Both the position numbers and the translations under genes were made by a program. Below the pieces are notes generated by a model that worked only from the letters and a program-made list of their open reading frames with translations, was not told the origin of the DNA and searched no databases. Below, in pieces: positions 45,301 through 56,984 of a stretch of 64,000 bases of DNA. This DNA is from Straminergon stramineum (taxonomy: Eukaryota; Streptophyta; Bryopsida; Hypnales; Calliergonaceae), in contig OY987267.1 in NCBI GenBank assembly GCA_963920665.1, forward strand, positions 9,486,001-9,550,000. The letters run 5' to 3'. Every line of letters begins with the position of its first letter. The stretch's first letter is position 1.

Positions 45301-45893
45301 GGCTGCCTTTGGTGGCAATATTGCCACAGGGTCCGGTCTTCTCCTCTTCGTTCTGCGGTTCACTAGGGGCTTCGTAGGCTCCGATTCCTCGTCGTTGGAG
45401 TCGAAGACATCACGCTCCGCAGCTGCCCAACAAAACATCCCCAAATGATCTGTCAATTACTGCAAGTTTTTGTTTTCTTTCGGCTGTAATGTGCGGTACT
45501 AAACGCATTGGTAAGAAGAACCAAACAAGACATCCCTTATACGCACAGCAAAGCACCACAAAAATGAAAAACAAACAACATTGCAGACCTAAACCTTGAC
45601 TACAATCTAAATGCATCCCCAATGCATTCTAAATTTTGAGTTGGGGATACCCTAAACCCTAACCCCAATTGCAGAGCACGAACAAGGAAGCGTGATGCCA
45701 ATTTACCTGCGGCAGGTGCATACACGTTGGATTGCCGCTCAATATGGCTACAAGCAATTGCGAGATTCATCATACCTTCTGCGAGGGACGTGTCATTGGA
45801 ATTTGTCGCCTCCGACAAAGAATTGTGGCCGTTACTCATGGCACTCCCCTCCTGAACACATCCCCTGCCGCCACTATCAATGCGCGCCTTCAT
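42352..45893 (-). pseudogene. CACTA TnpA-like protein fused to a degenerate FCP1/HAD phosphatase-like domain
   Basis: Minus-strand spliced gene. Exon model: 45,893-45,707; 45,422 to about 45,165 (donor unresolved); about 45,010-44,590; about 44,455-44,372; 44,102-42,563; about 42,473-42,352; probably on to 36,664-36,096. Exon 2 is Pro-rich. Exon 3 carries ERSRLKVRWLKG, DDQWKRLIAYWKTD and VGRKGRAGKD, the shape of the plant Ptta/En/Spm transposase (PF03004-type) domain. Exon 5 residues about 297-460 read like an FCP1 homology domain: SIIFNVHGTLLD, VVLKPWLKPFLSRYF, FWANRS, NMMIIDSQISRVNCNP. The catalytic DxDxT is NxHxT and the later DD is DS, so phosphatase activity is unlikely. TAG stops at 42,705-42,707 and 42,681-42,683 lie in otherwise continuing frame (both fit CAG decay). 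Function within the element is unknown. Confidence 0.6.
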
Positions 45894-48259
45894 TTTCCGG
45901 AGTCTTTGAAGAACCTAACGCCCGGAACTCCTGCAGAGAGGTGGAGGATCTTTCTACGCAGTACCCAACTACGTTGCTTGCTTGTGCTTGGCCAACTATA
46001 AGTTACTGCATAGCGGACTACAAATACTGAGCGAAGTCACTGGAACTTGGCAGCAAAATAGATAGCATCCGTTGCTACAAAAGCACGAATAAGGAGGCGA
46101 CACAAAAAATCAATATACAAAGGCCAAAGAATGGTTAGGGTTTCGACCCCAACTGTGACACTATGTAGTACAGTGTATTGGGCTTGGGTAGCTTCCACGT
46201 GGCCGTCAAGGTAGGAATAGATGATGCCGGGTGTTCCACCACCATGCGTCAACTACTACCCCACTTACGCGCGACTTATAAATGACAGTGGAAGTGACGA
46301 CGGAAGTAGAAGTCACGAAGAATGACTCGAGACTGACTGAAGAATGACAATAGGAAAACTCCAGTGCCGATAGACACCAGTGCACTTGACTTCTAATGCG
46401 GAAATCCAAGCAACACACCGCCTTTCCGTCTCGGGAACTATGCCGACGTTAATTTCTTCAACAAAAGAAATGAAAGTGGGATTTTGTGAGTTCACTGCTC
46501 CTACCGTAGTCTTCAAAGATCATTTACAGAAGACATCCCTTTATCGTCATGCACTGTGTTAGTTTCAGGTCGAATGCTACGAAGGATTACTACCTCAGAC
46601 CATGAACGTTGTTGCATTGCATCTGCAGGAGGTACAATAGGTTCAAGGTACTTACAACTCCTGCTTCACCAGCATAATGGGCGCAATTGCCTTCTGCATC
46701 CTCGCGACATTGCGATCTCGGAGGAGTTCGTATTCCTTTTGCTCATGTGGCAGGCTCTCCATCGACAAATCGGAAGTCCTTTATCCACAGTAAGTCACCT
46801 CTACTGGAAAGCTGCTCTACTTCTCCTCTTCTTCTACGCACTATACTCCAATTCTCTATTTAGAAAACGCTAATCAGATCCACTACCTCTAGTGAAATGC
46901 AATTGGAGCTGTGGCGGCGGGAGAGAGGTGACAATGCTATCCCCTAGGCGCTTCAGTTTGTCCGTGGAGGCTAGTTGGAAGGAAGGTCCTGCTCCAAATG
47001 CAATGTGTGAGGACTATTTAGTTTTCTTGAGTTAGAGAGAAGAAGTTGTGGGCATGATGAGTGCGGCCACATTTGGCGGCTCCTAATTAATTCTTGGAAT
47101 CCGCAATTACTCCAACGCAACTCTTTGAGTGGAGAAAGTGCACGTTTCTGATCTTTCCCTGATTTGCGCTTGAGTGCAGTAAGTTCCCTCCCAATGAATG
47201 ATTAACTATGGAATCATGATTACGGTTTCATCTTTATAGATTTGTAGTCTTCTTTGACTGTAAGTACTTCCCCCAAAATAAGCTCCACCCTTTAGGCAGC
47301 GCTACTCAGGGTTCTTACAAACTAAGAAGTTTGTTACTTAAATATGACTTCTACAAGTCATATTCAAGTGGGAACTTGCTTATAGTGACTCGTACGTCAC
47401 TAGTAGAAGTCATATTGAAGTCTATAGTTGCATATATTGACTCTGACGTAACTTGTTGAAGTTATTTAGTACTACCATCCCAATGCACTCTGAAAAAGTT
47501 ATCGTACTCTACCATAGGAGACTTGTTAACTTCCCAAGGCTTTATCCTCATTCTATAGTTCTACTTCTGGAGGACGTTGAATAAGGATCATGGGAACAAA
47601 TTTGTACAAGAAAACAAAGTGCATGGCCTCTGTTTCTAGGTTTGTCTACCCTAAAGCTACAGTTGCTTATGAAAGAGTTGTTACAAATAACCAAGTTGTA
47701 AGTACTAATGGAATGGGGAGAGTATGTTCCTCATAATTTTCCACTATCATTCAAAGCCCGGTACGCCATGGATTGATATCATTCTCAATTCCCCTGAACC
47801 CTGAAATAAAGTAGTTGCTTTGTCGAACTTTGCGAAGCAGGAAAATAAATGTTTGTTGAACGTCATTCCCACTTGCACCGAATAGAAGAATTCTGTGGTC
47901 TTCTCCCAATGAATTGCCTAATTTCACCCTCATTTCCATCCAAATGCATATCCTAATTTCATTAGGAAGTTTTGGTAGTGCAGTCGTCATTGCAGTCCTT
48001 CATCGTGGAAGCTGGGTAGTATTGCAATCAACATAAAGCAATTCAGTCATTTTGAAGTCATAATCTAGTTATGACTTTTTGCTTAATACAGACATGAAGA
48101 AGTCATGACGTAGTATCTAAAGACACATAGAAGTCATTTACAAGTGAAGTAAGTCATATTGAAGTTGCATAGATTATACTAAACAAAATTGTAGCATAAT
48201 TACAGTGACGATGTACAATTGAGGGTAGCTCTGACCATCACCCTATGCGCTAATTGCAG
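45894..48259. other. Divergent intergenic region of the CACTA element
   Basis: This lies between the 5' ends of the minus-strand TnpA-like and plus-strand TNP2 genes. It contains further AAGTCAT / GACTT motifs (46,260-46,340, 47,340-47,470, 48,040-48,160). A first TNP2 exon may be hidden here, since the frame at 48,260 starts at a splice acceptor (TAATTGCAG). No other gene is recognised. Confidence 0.5.
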
Positions 48260-51200
48260 GGACCAACAGGAAGACTGAATTTCGAATCCCCGAGGACATG
48301 ATACCTGCTAAATTACCTCTCTCTGATAGCCGCCGCCAACGATTGCAAGATGACCGGCTATGGATTAGAGAGTTGCGAAGGGCCTCTGAATACAATGTAA
48401 AGAGTTTGCATTATCCATGCAGTAACTGTCGGGGGCGTAAGCGCTTATTGATCCACAATGTGTGAGAGCACCTCATCAAAAATGGCAGAGATCCAGATTC
48501 TCGAATGTGGAGAGGTGCTGGGCGACGGGACTCCTCGGACGAAGAATGGGAGAGGCAATTTTGGAGTCCACCTGTATCAGAGGCCCCAAAGCTGGAATTG
48601 GATGCGACAGTTGACACTCGGGGGATGATCGATCAAGCATCACACCGCGTGGAAGTCCAATCATTTTCACCTAACCGAGTTCATGAGGAAGTTCCTAATG
48701 CCTTTGCCACAACAAACTCCATCCATGAAGATTGCGGGGAAGTGGGCCTAGATGACATAGATGTGGAGGGAGAATGTCGCGACGAGGAGGCTGCTGCCGA
48801 CATGGGCACTGATGGAGATGGGACAAGTTTCAACTTTGATGCAAGGGTGTTAGAGGAGTCCATGGAGATTCTTTATGATGGAGCTCGATCAAGTAAGCTG
48901 GCAGCGACAGTGTCGCTCATGAATTTGTGCACTGTGCATGGGGTGAGCAATCACTGTGCCAACGAACTTTTCAGCATTTTGCACCTCCATCTCCTACCAG
49001 AGAAGAATGCGTTGCCTAAAACATACCATGCTGCAAAGTCTCTCACCGCAAAGCTAGGATTGACATACAACACAATCCATGCGTGTGAGAGAGGATGTGT
49101 GCTATTTTAGGGTCCACATGAGCATGACTTGCGATGCCGAAAGTGTAGTGGCCATAGGTATAGAGATGAAGATCAACGGGCCTTTCCTGTGAAAGTGCTT
49201 CGTCATTTTCCCATCATTCCACGACTCCAATGCATGTTCCAGAGCCCCTCAATCTCCAAGTTGATGTTGTGGCATGCAGAGAACCGAAGCGACCAAATAG
49301 GAGGGGACGGCCTTGTAAGGCATCCTTGTGACTCCAAAGCTTGGCACCACTTTCACGATAATGTGGATCCAACGTTTGGAGATGATGCCCGCAATGCTCA
49401 CTTTGCCCTTGCAGCCAATGGCGTGAATCCTTTCAAGTAGAATAGGTCGTCTTGGTCCACATGGCCCATACTGTTGTTCAATTATAATCTCCCCCCCTAG
49501 TTGAGCACAAAGAAATTTTTCATCTTGTTAGCCTTGTTGATTCCTGGAAGGGAATCAGTCACAGCTGAGGTCTTTGACATATACTTGGAGCCCCTTGTTG
49601 AGGAATTGTTGGAGTTATGGGTGGGGGTTCCAGCACACGATGTAACAAAGGATGTTGGGTGCAAGGCATTCCAAGTGGGTGCTATGTTATTGTGGACCAT
49701 CCATGACTTTCCCGACTATGGTATAGTGGGAGGTTTCTCCCATCAAGGGTATGTCGCGTGTCCTTGGTGTGGTATGGACTTAGGCACAAAGCATTCCACT
49801 GAGCTCAGTAAGCAAACATATGGAGGCACTCGCCGTTGGCTACTTGAAGATCATCCGTACAGGTTAGAAGAAATGAAAGACCACTTCAATGGCCAATTGG
49901 AGAACTGGCCTAGGCCACGACCTGTAATTGTGGAAGAGCAACTACAGCATGCACGAGAGTGCGAGTCATGAAGAGAAGCTAGAAATAGAGAGGGTGCTGC
50001 AAGGGATCCATCAAAAATACACGGTGTCAAGCGACTGAGCATTCTCCATAGATTGCCGTACTAGAAGGTAAGTGCCGGAAACCCTGTTTCTGAAGTAATG
50101 TATGACTTGCGAGGGACGTAGATGACTATCAGAAGTAGCACAGAAGTTATATCATAGTGGTAGGACCGATTCAGTCATTTTAAATGACTGAAAGAGGACT
50201 GAGAAGACTGTTGGGAGCACCTTAGAAGTCATATCATAGTGGTAGGATTGAATAAGTCATTTTTTATGACTTTCACATGACTAAGAGGACTGTCGAGAGC
50301 ACTGTAGATGTCATTCATTACTGGCAGGCTAAAACCAATCCAATTGAATGACTATTTAGTGCCATTTCTTTCTCAATGACTGCGAAAGAATAGCAACACT
50401 GGAACGAAGGTAGTTTAGACTCTGTCTTTGGTGTTCATGCTTGAGGCGTCTTTCATTTTAGTCGAATTCATGAAGCCGGTTTCCTTTGAGAAAGGGATGT
50501 CAGGACTAATGGCTTTTTAGTGATGTAAAGCCAAACCTAATCCCTTGAATGATGTGTTAACAATGGCACAATATCTCCTCATTCGCCATTTGTTAGACGT
50601 CATGCATTGCAAAATGAACCTTGCAAAAAACTTCCTAAAAACCATAACTGGGAAGAAGGACACAGTGAAGGTCAGGAGAGATTTGCAGAAGTGGAATGTG
50701 AGGAAGCACTTGTGGCTTACCCTGCATCCACGTAAAGTAGGGAAGATGGTGAAACCTCAAGCATCATACGTCTTGGTGGAAGATGAATTTGAGAAGTTTG
50801 CCAGGTGTATCGAGTCATTGAAGACATCAAGTGGGTATTCTTCCAACTTAGGCAAGTGCATTCGAAAGAAGAACTTTGGGGGCTTGAAGTCCCATGATTA
50901 TCATGTACTAATGCAACAAGTGCTACTCCTAGCACTTAGAGGACTCATGAAACCTAGTCCTCATATGGCTATCATGAGAATGTGCAAGGTGTTTAGGCGC
51001 CTATGCACAAAGGTATACAACCCCATGGACTTTCCATCAGTAGAAGTTGATGTGGCAGAAAGTATGGCATTGTTGGAGATTGAATTCCCCCCATCCTTTT
51101 TTGACATTATGACGTATCTCCCTTACCACCTTGCAAAGGAGTTAGACTTATGTGGACCAGTTAGTGCAAGGTGGATGTATCCCGTGGAACGGTACATGAA

Positions 51201-52531
51201 AGTGTTGAAGGCACAAGTTCGTAATATGGCACATCCCGAAGCTTGCATGGCAGAGGGATACTTGAAAGATGAATGCATTGGCTTCATCATGGAGTACCTC
51301 CACAGATTTGAGTCTACTCAGAGACGTGTGTGGGACGAAGACGAAGAGTACGGTGACGCTGAGGAGGTTTTGCAAGGAGTAGGGAGGTCATATGTGATGA
51401 GTCTTGAACTCCGTGACTTCGCCCACCAATATGTGCTGTCAAATGTCTCAATCATGCAGGAATTGCATTCGTAAATAGACCACGTCAACCCTATGTTTGA
51501 TTCAGTAGTGTAGAATATTAGAGAAGTTGATAGCTGTCAATCATCAGAGATGTTGTCTTACGAAGTCCACCTGTAGTGATATGGAAGATGTGATGTAGTC
51601 ATTTCAAAGTCATGTAGTCAGTTCATTACTTTGATATGACTTACTCATGTCTAGGTGAATTGAGGACTATTTCAAAGAAATGTGTGGCACAAAGTATCCA
51701 GCATAGGAGTATCTTGCTTGTAAAATCGTACAATTTTTCTACTATGCTGTGATGTGGGTATCTAGAGGGTTACTTATGAAGGAACTCCAATGCGTATGTA
51801 GGTAGTGGACCATCGAACAGCAAGCGAATCTGAATGCTATGGCACTCGAGGAATGGATTGAGAGAATTGTCCGGGAATCTGATCTGGATTTGAAGAAGCC
51901 GGAGAACATGGACCGCTTATTACTAAGCAAAAAGCCATCACAAAAAGCCACTCGTTATGCACGGGTCACTACCTTTGGTAACCACTTTCGAGTGGAAGAT
52001 GAGAGCACCAACGAATTGGTGAGCTACAATAGTGGGATAGCTTCAATTTTCCAATTGCCATCTGATAGTGCCGGTGAGTCATCAGTGAATTATGTGGGAG
52101 TCTTGAAGGACATATTGGAGTTGGATTATAGTGCACTTCATTCACAAATCATTCTGTTGCAGTGTGAGTAGGTGAAGACAGAGGACAATAGAGGGAATCC
52201 CACCTACACTCGAGACAACTCCGGCTTCCTTGTCATCAACTTCTGACACAAGCTCCCTTGCATGGCTGAGCCATTTATTTTTCCTAGCCAAGCCACACAA
52301 GTTTTCTTTTCAGATGTGGTAGGGAGACCTGGATGGAAAGTTGTATTACACAAAGAAGCGAGAGCAAGATGGGAAATAGTGAATACAACAAATGCCTTCA
52401 TCAGTACGATAGTAGAGAGTACAAGGTTGACTGCTCCCCACTGGTGGCCTACTCCATCAAAGAGAGTTAGTTTAGTCGGTGCCATTGAATTGTCAATGGA
52501 AGACAACTTACTAGCACAGAAAGAGTACTAG
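48260..52531 (+). pseudogene. TNP2-type CACTA transposase, broken by several stops
   Basis: Domains in order: an N-terminal Transpos_assoc zinc-binding region (YPCSNCRGRKRL ... EHLIKNGRDPDSRMW, 48,405-48,510), with TGA at 48,463-48,465 inside it. The TNP2 core follows (KCSGHRYRDEDQ; LALLIPGRES; AMLLWTIHDFPDYGIVGGFS; ACPWCG), exon end at 50,067 before GTAAGT. After an intron full of GACTT repeats come LLDVMHCKMN and the DUF4218-like part (PSFFDIMTYLPYHL, GPVSARWMYPVERYM, 50,530-51,474). Last is a DUF4216-like C-terminus (LELDYSALHSQIILLQCE; FPSQATQVFF, 51,840-52,531). Stops at 49,108, 49,438, 49,498, 50,061 and 52,168 fall where TNP2 normally has Trp or Gln. Not functional. It would catalyse CACTA excision and insertion. 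Confidence 0.85.
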
Positions 52532-52689
52532 AATCTCCAACTGAAATTGGAGGTTTCAACTGCCCTCTCCGCTTATCTAATCTCATTTTGAACTAATGAT
52601 GAAATCTGTAGTGCATGAGCCTTTCAGTCTGAATGTGTAACCGGGTCGAAATTTGAAGACTCAGTGCACCCCAAATGTCGGTTTGCCGT

Positions 52690-53548
52690 TGCTTAGGAAT
52701 CTATGACTAGTGCATTACTAACTACAGTCACATGTAGTCATTCTTTAGTAATATTGTAGAGGCCCCGTAGTCGTCCAGTGAAAGCAGAAGGACATGAGAT
52801 CAATGTTATAGTCATTGCACCCATGTGTAGACTTCGTCCACTAAGTGTCGTGAATCATGTGAATCCACTATCATTTTCCATTCGCCCTACAGTGTAATGT
52901 TGTTGCAAGACCAACACCCTATCTCGTCATCATCAGCCTCTATTTTTTTTTGAGTACTCATTACAGTGGTACCAAACCACAGCATAAAATGTAACCCTCA
53001 ATTTGTTGGCACATTTGCACCTTCGTTCCCCGAGCTAATGCAGTCCTCATGTAGTCGCCCATGAATGACCCCCACTTGCGATGTGTGTGATCCGTGTCTC
53101 CTACTTGACTACAATGCAACTCTATAACACCGCGAAGTCGCGACCGAGTAATGGGAGAACGGTTATTGTCCACGTCAAGGCGTTCACATCCACGTCAATA
53201 TAGCGAAACTTCCCAGAATCCTTGAGTAGGAGACCCTGAAGTCATTTTCTAGCTGTGCCGAAGTTGCATGACAGTCAACATGTATGACTAGGTCGTGACT
53301 GAGTCCTCTACATAGGACTTTAGGCTTCTCCCGCTAAAAGCTTGACGAAGGATTGGATGAAAAGGACTATGGTCATCCGGCACTCCGTCAAGTCTTCATC
53401 CCGCAGTCACACTGATGACTAGAAAATGTCTCGCAGAAACTACCAAAACTTGATTCGGTGCAATTATAGAGGGCATAGTCATTGTTTAGTGAAACCGGAC
53501 CCAAAGTCATTTACTGGCGGTCACAAATGTGCCCAATTTCTTGTAGTG
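52690..53548. repeat. Right subterminal repeat region of the CACTA element
   Basis: AGTCATT, GTAGTCATT and GACTAG / ATGACT motifs repeat up to the GTAGTG end at 53,548, mirroring the left subterminal region. Confidence 0.65.
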
Positions 53549-54194
53549 AAATGAAATTTTCCCATGCTGTACTTGCTCAAGATTTGCCTTCTAAAGCATT
53601 TGCATTTGAACAAGAATTGACTAAGGTTATGGAATAATGATAAATCATCCCCCCTAGTTTGACCCTTTGTTTGTTGAAAAACAAGAGTGCAAAGAGAACA
53701 ATGTCACATGGCTACTACTATAAGTAAGTTATATGGGTGCTTGTAATGTACTTTAATTTGTTTGCTTTATCTTCCTTCCTAAGTAGTGTCCAGATGCACA
53801 CCACTCACCAACTCTGTAATTACGGATGAAAGAGCTCTGAAAATCCACCAAAAGAGACTATTATTTTTTGTAATTACTTGATTGATGTTGTAGTTGGTGT
53901 TGTAAGGTAAAATAGCCCATTGTGGTCAGAATTAGGAGTTAGTACTCATGCCATAGTTGAATTTTTTTCATTTTTTCTCCACATAAAGACAAGTGTGAGA
54001 AACAATGAGAGCATTTGAGATTATATTTTTTTAACAATGTATGAATTTTCTATGAATTTTTGAAGTGTTCAACCCATCATGGCCCAAAAAGAGTCTATAG
54101 ACTACTCTAGAACCAACGAAATCTATACCCATCATGCTCATTTTACACACCTAATGCAATCACAATAGTTTCTAATGTGAAAGGCCTAAAAAAG

Positions 54195-54344
54195 TCACTT
54201 CCTACAATGAAATTACACTAAAAAGTTAGAAGTTCCTAATGCAGTCACTTCCTACAATGAAATTACACTAAAATGTTAGAAGTTCTTAATGCAGTCACTT
54301 CCTACAATGAAATTACACTAAAATGTTAGAAGTTCCTGATGCAA
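54195..54344. repeat. 50 bp tandem repeat, three copies
   Basis: CACTTCCTACAATGAAATTA...GTTAGAAGTTCCTAATGCAGT is repeated at 54,195, 54,245 and 54,295 with only a few substitutions between copies. Confidence 0.95.
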
Positions 54345-54444
54345 TCACTAATCACTCCATTACTGTCACATAAGACATTGATTATGGTCCAAATCTCATT
54401 TAGTATTAAAACCCATGATGGGGTCATTCCTTAGGTGTCTACTA

Positions 54445-54965
54445 AGGTAAACCTACCTATGATAGGCAAACCACCCATGACAGGCACCTAGGAAATGACC
54501 CATTAGAGTCTTACATCAACTCATGACACACTTTCTCTAATAAATAAGATTAGGACTACATTAGGTTGGTTAGTGACCAAAATCTATGGCTTGGGTGATG
54601 GTGATGGAGTTATTAGTGTCTATCTTAGGAACTTCTAGCTTTTCAATGTAAATTCATCAAAGTAAGTGATTTTTTTAATTCTGCATGTTCTCGCCATGTC
54701 AGGAAATATTTTGACTACTTTAGGTGGTAGGATGGCCATCATGCATACACTTTTTGCTGGTTTTGGGATAGTCTATAGACTCTTTGGGGCCACTTGGTAA
54801 TCACACTTCAAAAATTCATAAGAAATTCATACTTTGTCAGAAAATTAAATTTTCCATTGCTCTCTTTTTTTTTCATAGTTGTTTTTGTACGGAGAAACTT
54901 TGAGTTTTTTTGCTAATTGTAACATGGCAAAACACTCATTCTGCCTATCATAGGCAAGTTTACCT
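54445..54965. mobile_element. 521 bp MITE, TA target, copy A
   Basis: It starts AGGTAAACCTACCTATGA and ends with the inverted form (TCATAGGCAAGTTTACCT). It is flanked by TA on both sides (54,443-54,444 and 54,966-54,967), a Tc1/mariner-type target. It encodes no protein. Copy B at 55,141-55,662 is the same element in opposite internal orientation. Confidence 0.85.
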
Positions 54966-55140
54966 TATGGGTCATTGGACTACAATGGGTTGCTTTACCT
55001 TAGTGCAAGCCGCTTGAGCTCTAACACTTGTGCTATCTAATGGGAGTAGTTGCTATGCCGCAGTTGTTTTTATAATGGTTTCTAATGTTGATCAACGTCG
55101 GTTGATTCGATCCTAGGAGTTTGGACTACATAACATATTA

Positions 55141-55662
55141 AGGTAAACCTACCTATGACAGGCAGAATGAGTGTTTTGCCATGTTACAATTAGCAAAGAA
55201 ACTCAAAGTTTTTTCCATACAAAGACATTTGTGAGAAAAGAAGAGAGCAATTGAAAATTTAATTTTTTGACAAAGTATGAATTTCTTATGAATTTTTGAA
55301 GTGTGATTACCAAGTGGCCACAAAGAGTCTGGAGACTATCCCAAAACCAGCAAAAAGTGTATGCATGATGGCCATCCTACCACCTAAAGTAGTCAGAATA
55401 TTTCATGATATGGCGAGAACATGTAGAATTAAAAAAATCACTTGTTTTGATGAATCTACATTGAAAAGCTAGAAGTTCCTAAAACAAGCACTAATAACTC
55501 CATCACCATCACCTAAGCCATTGATTTTGGTCAGTAACCAACCTAATGTAGTCCTAATCTTATTAATTAGAGAAAGTTTGTCATGGATTGTTGTAAGACT
55601 CTAATGGGTCATTTTCTAGGTGCATGTCATGGGTGGTTTGTCTGTCATTGGTAGGTTTACCT
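55141..55662. mobile_element. 522 bp MITE, TA target, copy B (inverted relative to A)
   Basis: The TIRs are the same as copy A, with flanking TA at 55,139-55,140 and 55,663-55,664. It sits in the RWP-RK 3'-flank copy; the uninterrupted counterpart is near 25,550 (AACATACTAGATATT), where the TA target is visible. Together A and B form a ~520 bp inverted repeat around a 175 bp spacer. Confidence 0.85.
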
Positions 55663-55828
55663 TAGTAAACTTACCAATCACCACACACACAAAATTCAAA
55701 TCCTTCTCCACATAAATATAAAGACACCCATATTTTGAAATTTGGCGTGATCATTAAATGTCATGTTAAGATTAACCTCAAAAAAATAGAATGCAAAAAG
55801 ATTTCCTCCTAGAAATTTTATTGCAATC

Positions 55829-56190
55829 AAGGTTGTTCTGTAGAACACATTTTGGGGTTCGGGTGTCGAGTTGTTCGTTTGACGTTGTGTGTTGTTTAAG
55901 ATGAATGTTGTGTATACATGACAATTTTGTCAAATAAGGCCTTATCCTCATAGCAGAGACAATTTGGAATCTCATTTTATTTATGATCCATAATTTAGAA
56001 TGTAATAAGTTATTATTAAATTGAGATACTTCAATAAAATGAAACTCAAATACATCAAGATTAAAAATAGAAAGTGCTTTATTTGAAAGTCAACCATAAG
56101 ATTGACTTTATTAGATGGACGAGGAGTTCTACTAGATGTGTTGGACGTCATATTCGTTGTGTTGTCAAGTTGTTCAGGCGAACAACCATG
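55829..56190. mobile_element. 362 bp miniature MULE-like element with exact 9 bp target duplication
   Basis: The left end AAGGTTGTTCTGTAGAACAC and right end GCGAACAACCATG correspond to both ends of the 5.3 kb element at 36,806-42,122. They also share internal strings such as TTTTGGGGTT.GGGTGTC.AG and 'attagatggacgagg'. ATTGCAATC flanks it exactly at 55,820-55,828 and 56,191-56,199. This proves the boundaries of the family and the 9 bp duplication. Confidence 0.9.
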
Positions 56191-56468
56191 ATTGCAATCC
56201 TTAGGCGATGAAGCTAAAATCTAGTTAAAAATTCCTTACAACCCTTCACCGAATAGTGTGTGGTCATTGGGCGGTGATACAAAATTTTGTTCCCATGGCA
56301 ATTGAATTGGTAGCTGCATCTTGTGGTTAGTGTATGGTAAATGGCAATGGCTGTTGTGTGGTTTTTAGATGTGTGTGGTAAATGGCAAGTTTACTCCTAG
56401 ATATTCATGTTTGGTCAAAGACTATGGAGTATCTTTTTTTGTATTCCTAGTGAAGCTACAAAGACATT

Positions 56469-56561
56469 CACTACTAGAAAATTTAATTTTTCTATTGTTT
56501 TGGTTGCATTGATCCGGTCACTATTCTGTTGATTTTGACAAAAATCTGTTGATTTTAAAAT
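56469..56561. mobile_element. 93 bp insertion with a CACTA-like left end
   Basis: Comparison with the uninterrupted counterpart at about 25,610-25,622 (AAGACATTGTAGAC) shows a 93 bp insertion flanked by ATT (56,466-56,468 and 56,562-56,564). It starts CACTACTAGAAAATTT but lacks the matching GTAGTG right end, so it looks like a truncated or one-ended CACTA derivative. Confidence 0.5.
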
Positions 56562-56984
56562 ATTGTAGACTATTTTATGGAAGTTTAATAGTTATCATTG
56601 ATTGTTGTTGAAGCTAGTATTGTAGGGCAAGGCTTTGAAGCTCTAGCACTTGTACTGTCTGAAGGTAACATGGTTGTGGTCAAGTCATATATAGCGGATT
56701 CTGATGTTAATCAACCTCGGTTGAATCATAGAAGCTCGAACTATGTCATGAATATATATTCATGTTTTCCTGAAAGACCATGGAATATCATTGTTTTTTG
56801 TTATTTGTTGTATAGTTACTACTATAGATATTGGAGGCTATTTTACAGTAGTTCAATTTTCACTGATTGTTGCTGAAGTAGTTGTTGAGGGCAAGTTTTA
56901 GACTCCATCATGTTGTGACCAAGTCATTTTCTTAGCTATTTCCAATGTTGATCAACACCAGTTGATTCATGGAAGTTTGGACTA

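Larger units (their letters stand above)
30466..53548. mobile_element. 23 kb CACTA (En/Spm-type) transposon with two nested insertions
   Basis: The left end is CACTACAAGAAAACAGGGG at 30,466. The right end, read in reverse, is CACTACAAGAAATTGGGC at 53,548. Both are flanked by the 3 bp AAA (30,463-30,465 and 53,549-53,551). Inside, copies of AGTCATT / AAGTCAT / ATGACTT cluster near both ends and between genes, like the TnpA-binding subterminal repeats of En/Spm. The coding regions are a TnpA-like gene on the minus strand and a TNP2 gene on the plus strand. Subtracting the solo LTR and the MULE-like insertion with their target duplications leaves about 13.2 kb, normal for an autonomous CACTA. 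The AAA duplication alone is weak evidence, but termini, subterminal motifs and both transposase genes agree. Confidence 0.88.

Noticed and set aside
56469..56561. Complete CACTA MITE
   Set aside because: Only the left CACTACTAG end is present; the right end is not GTAGTG, so it is listed only as a truncated insertion.
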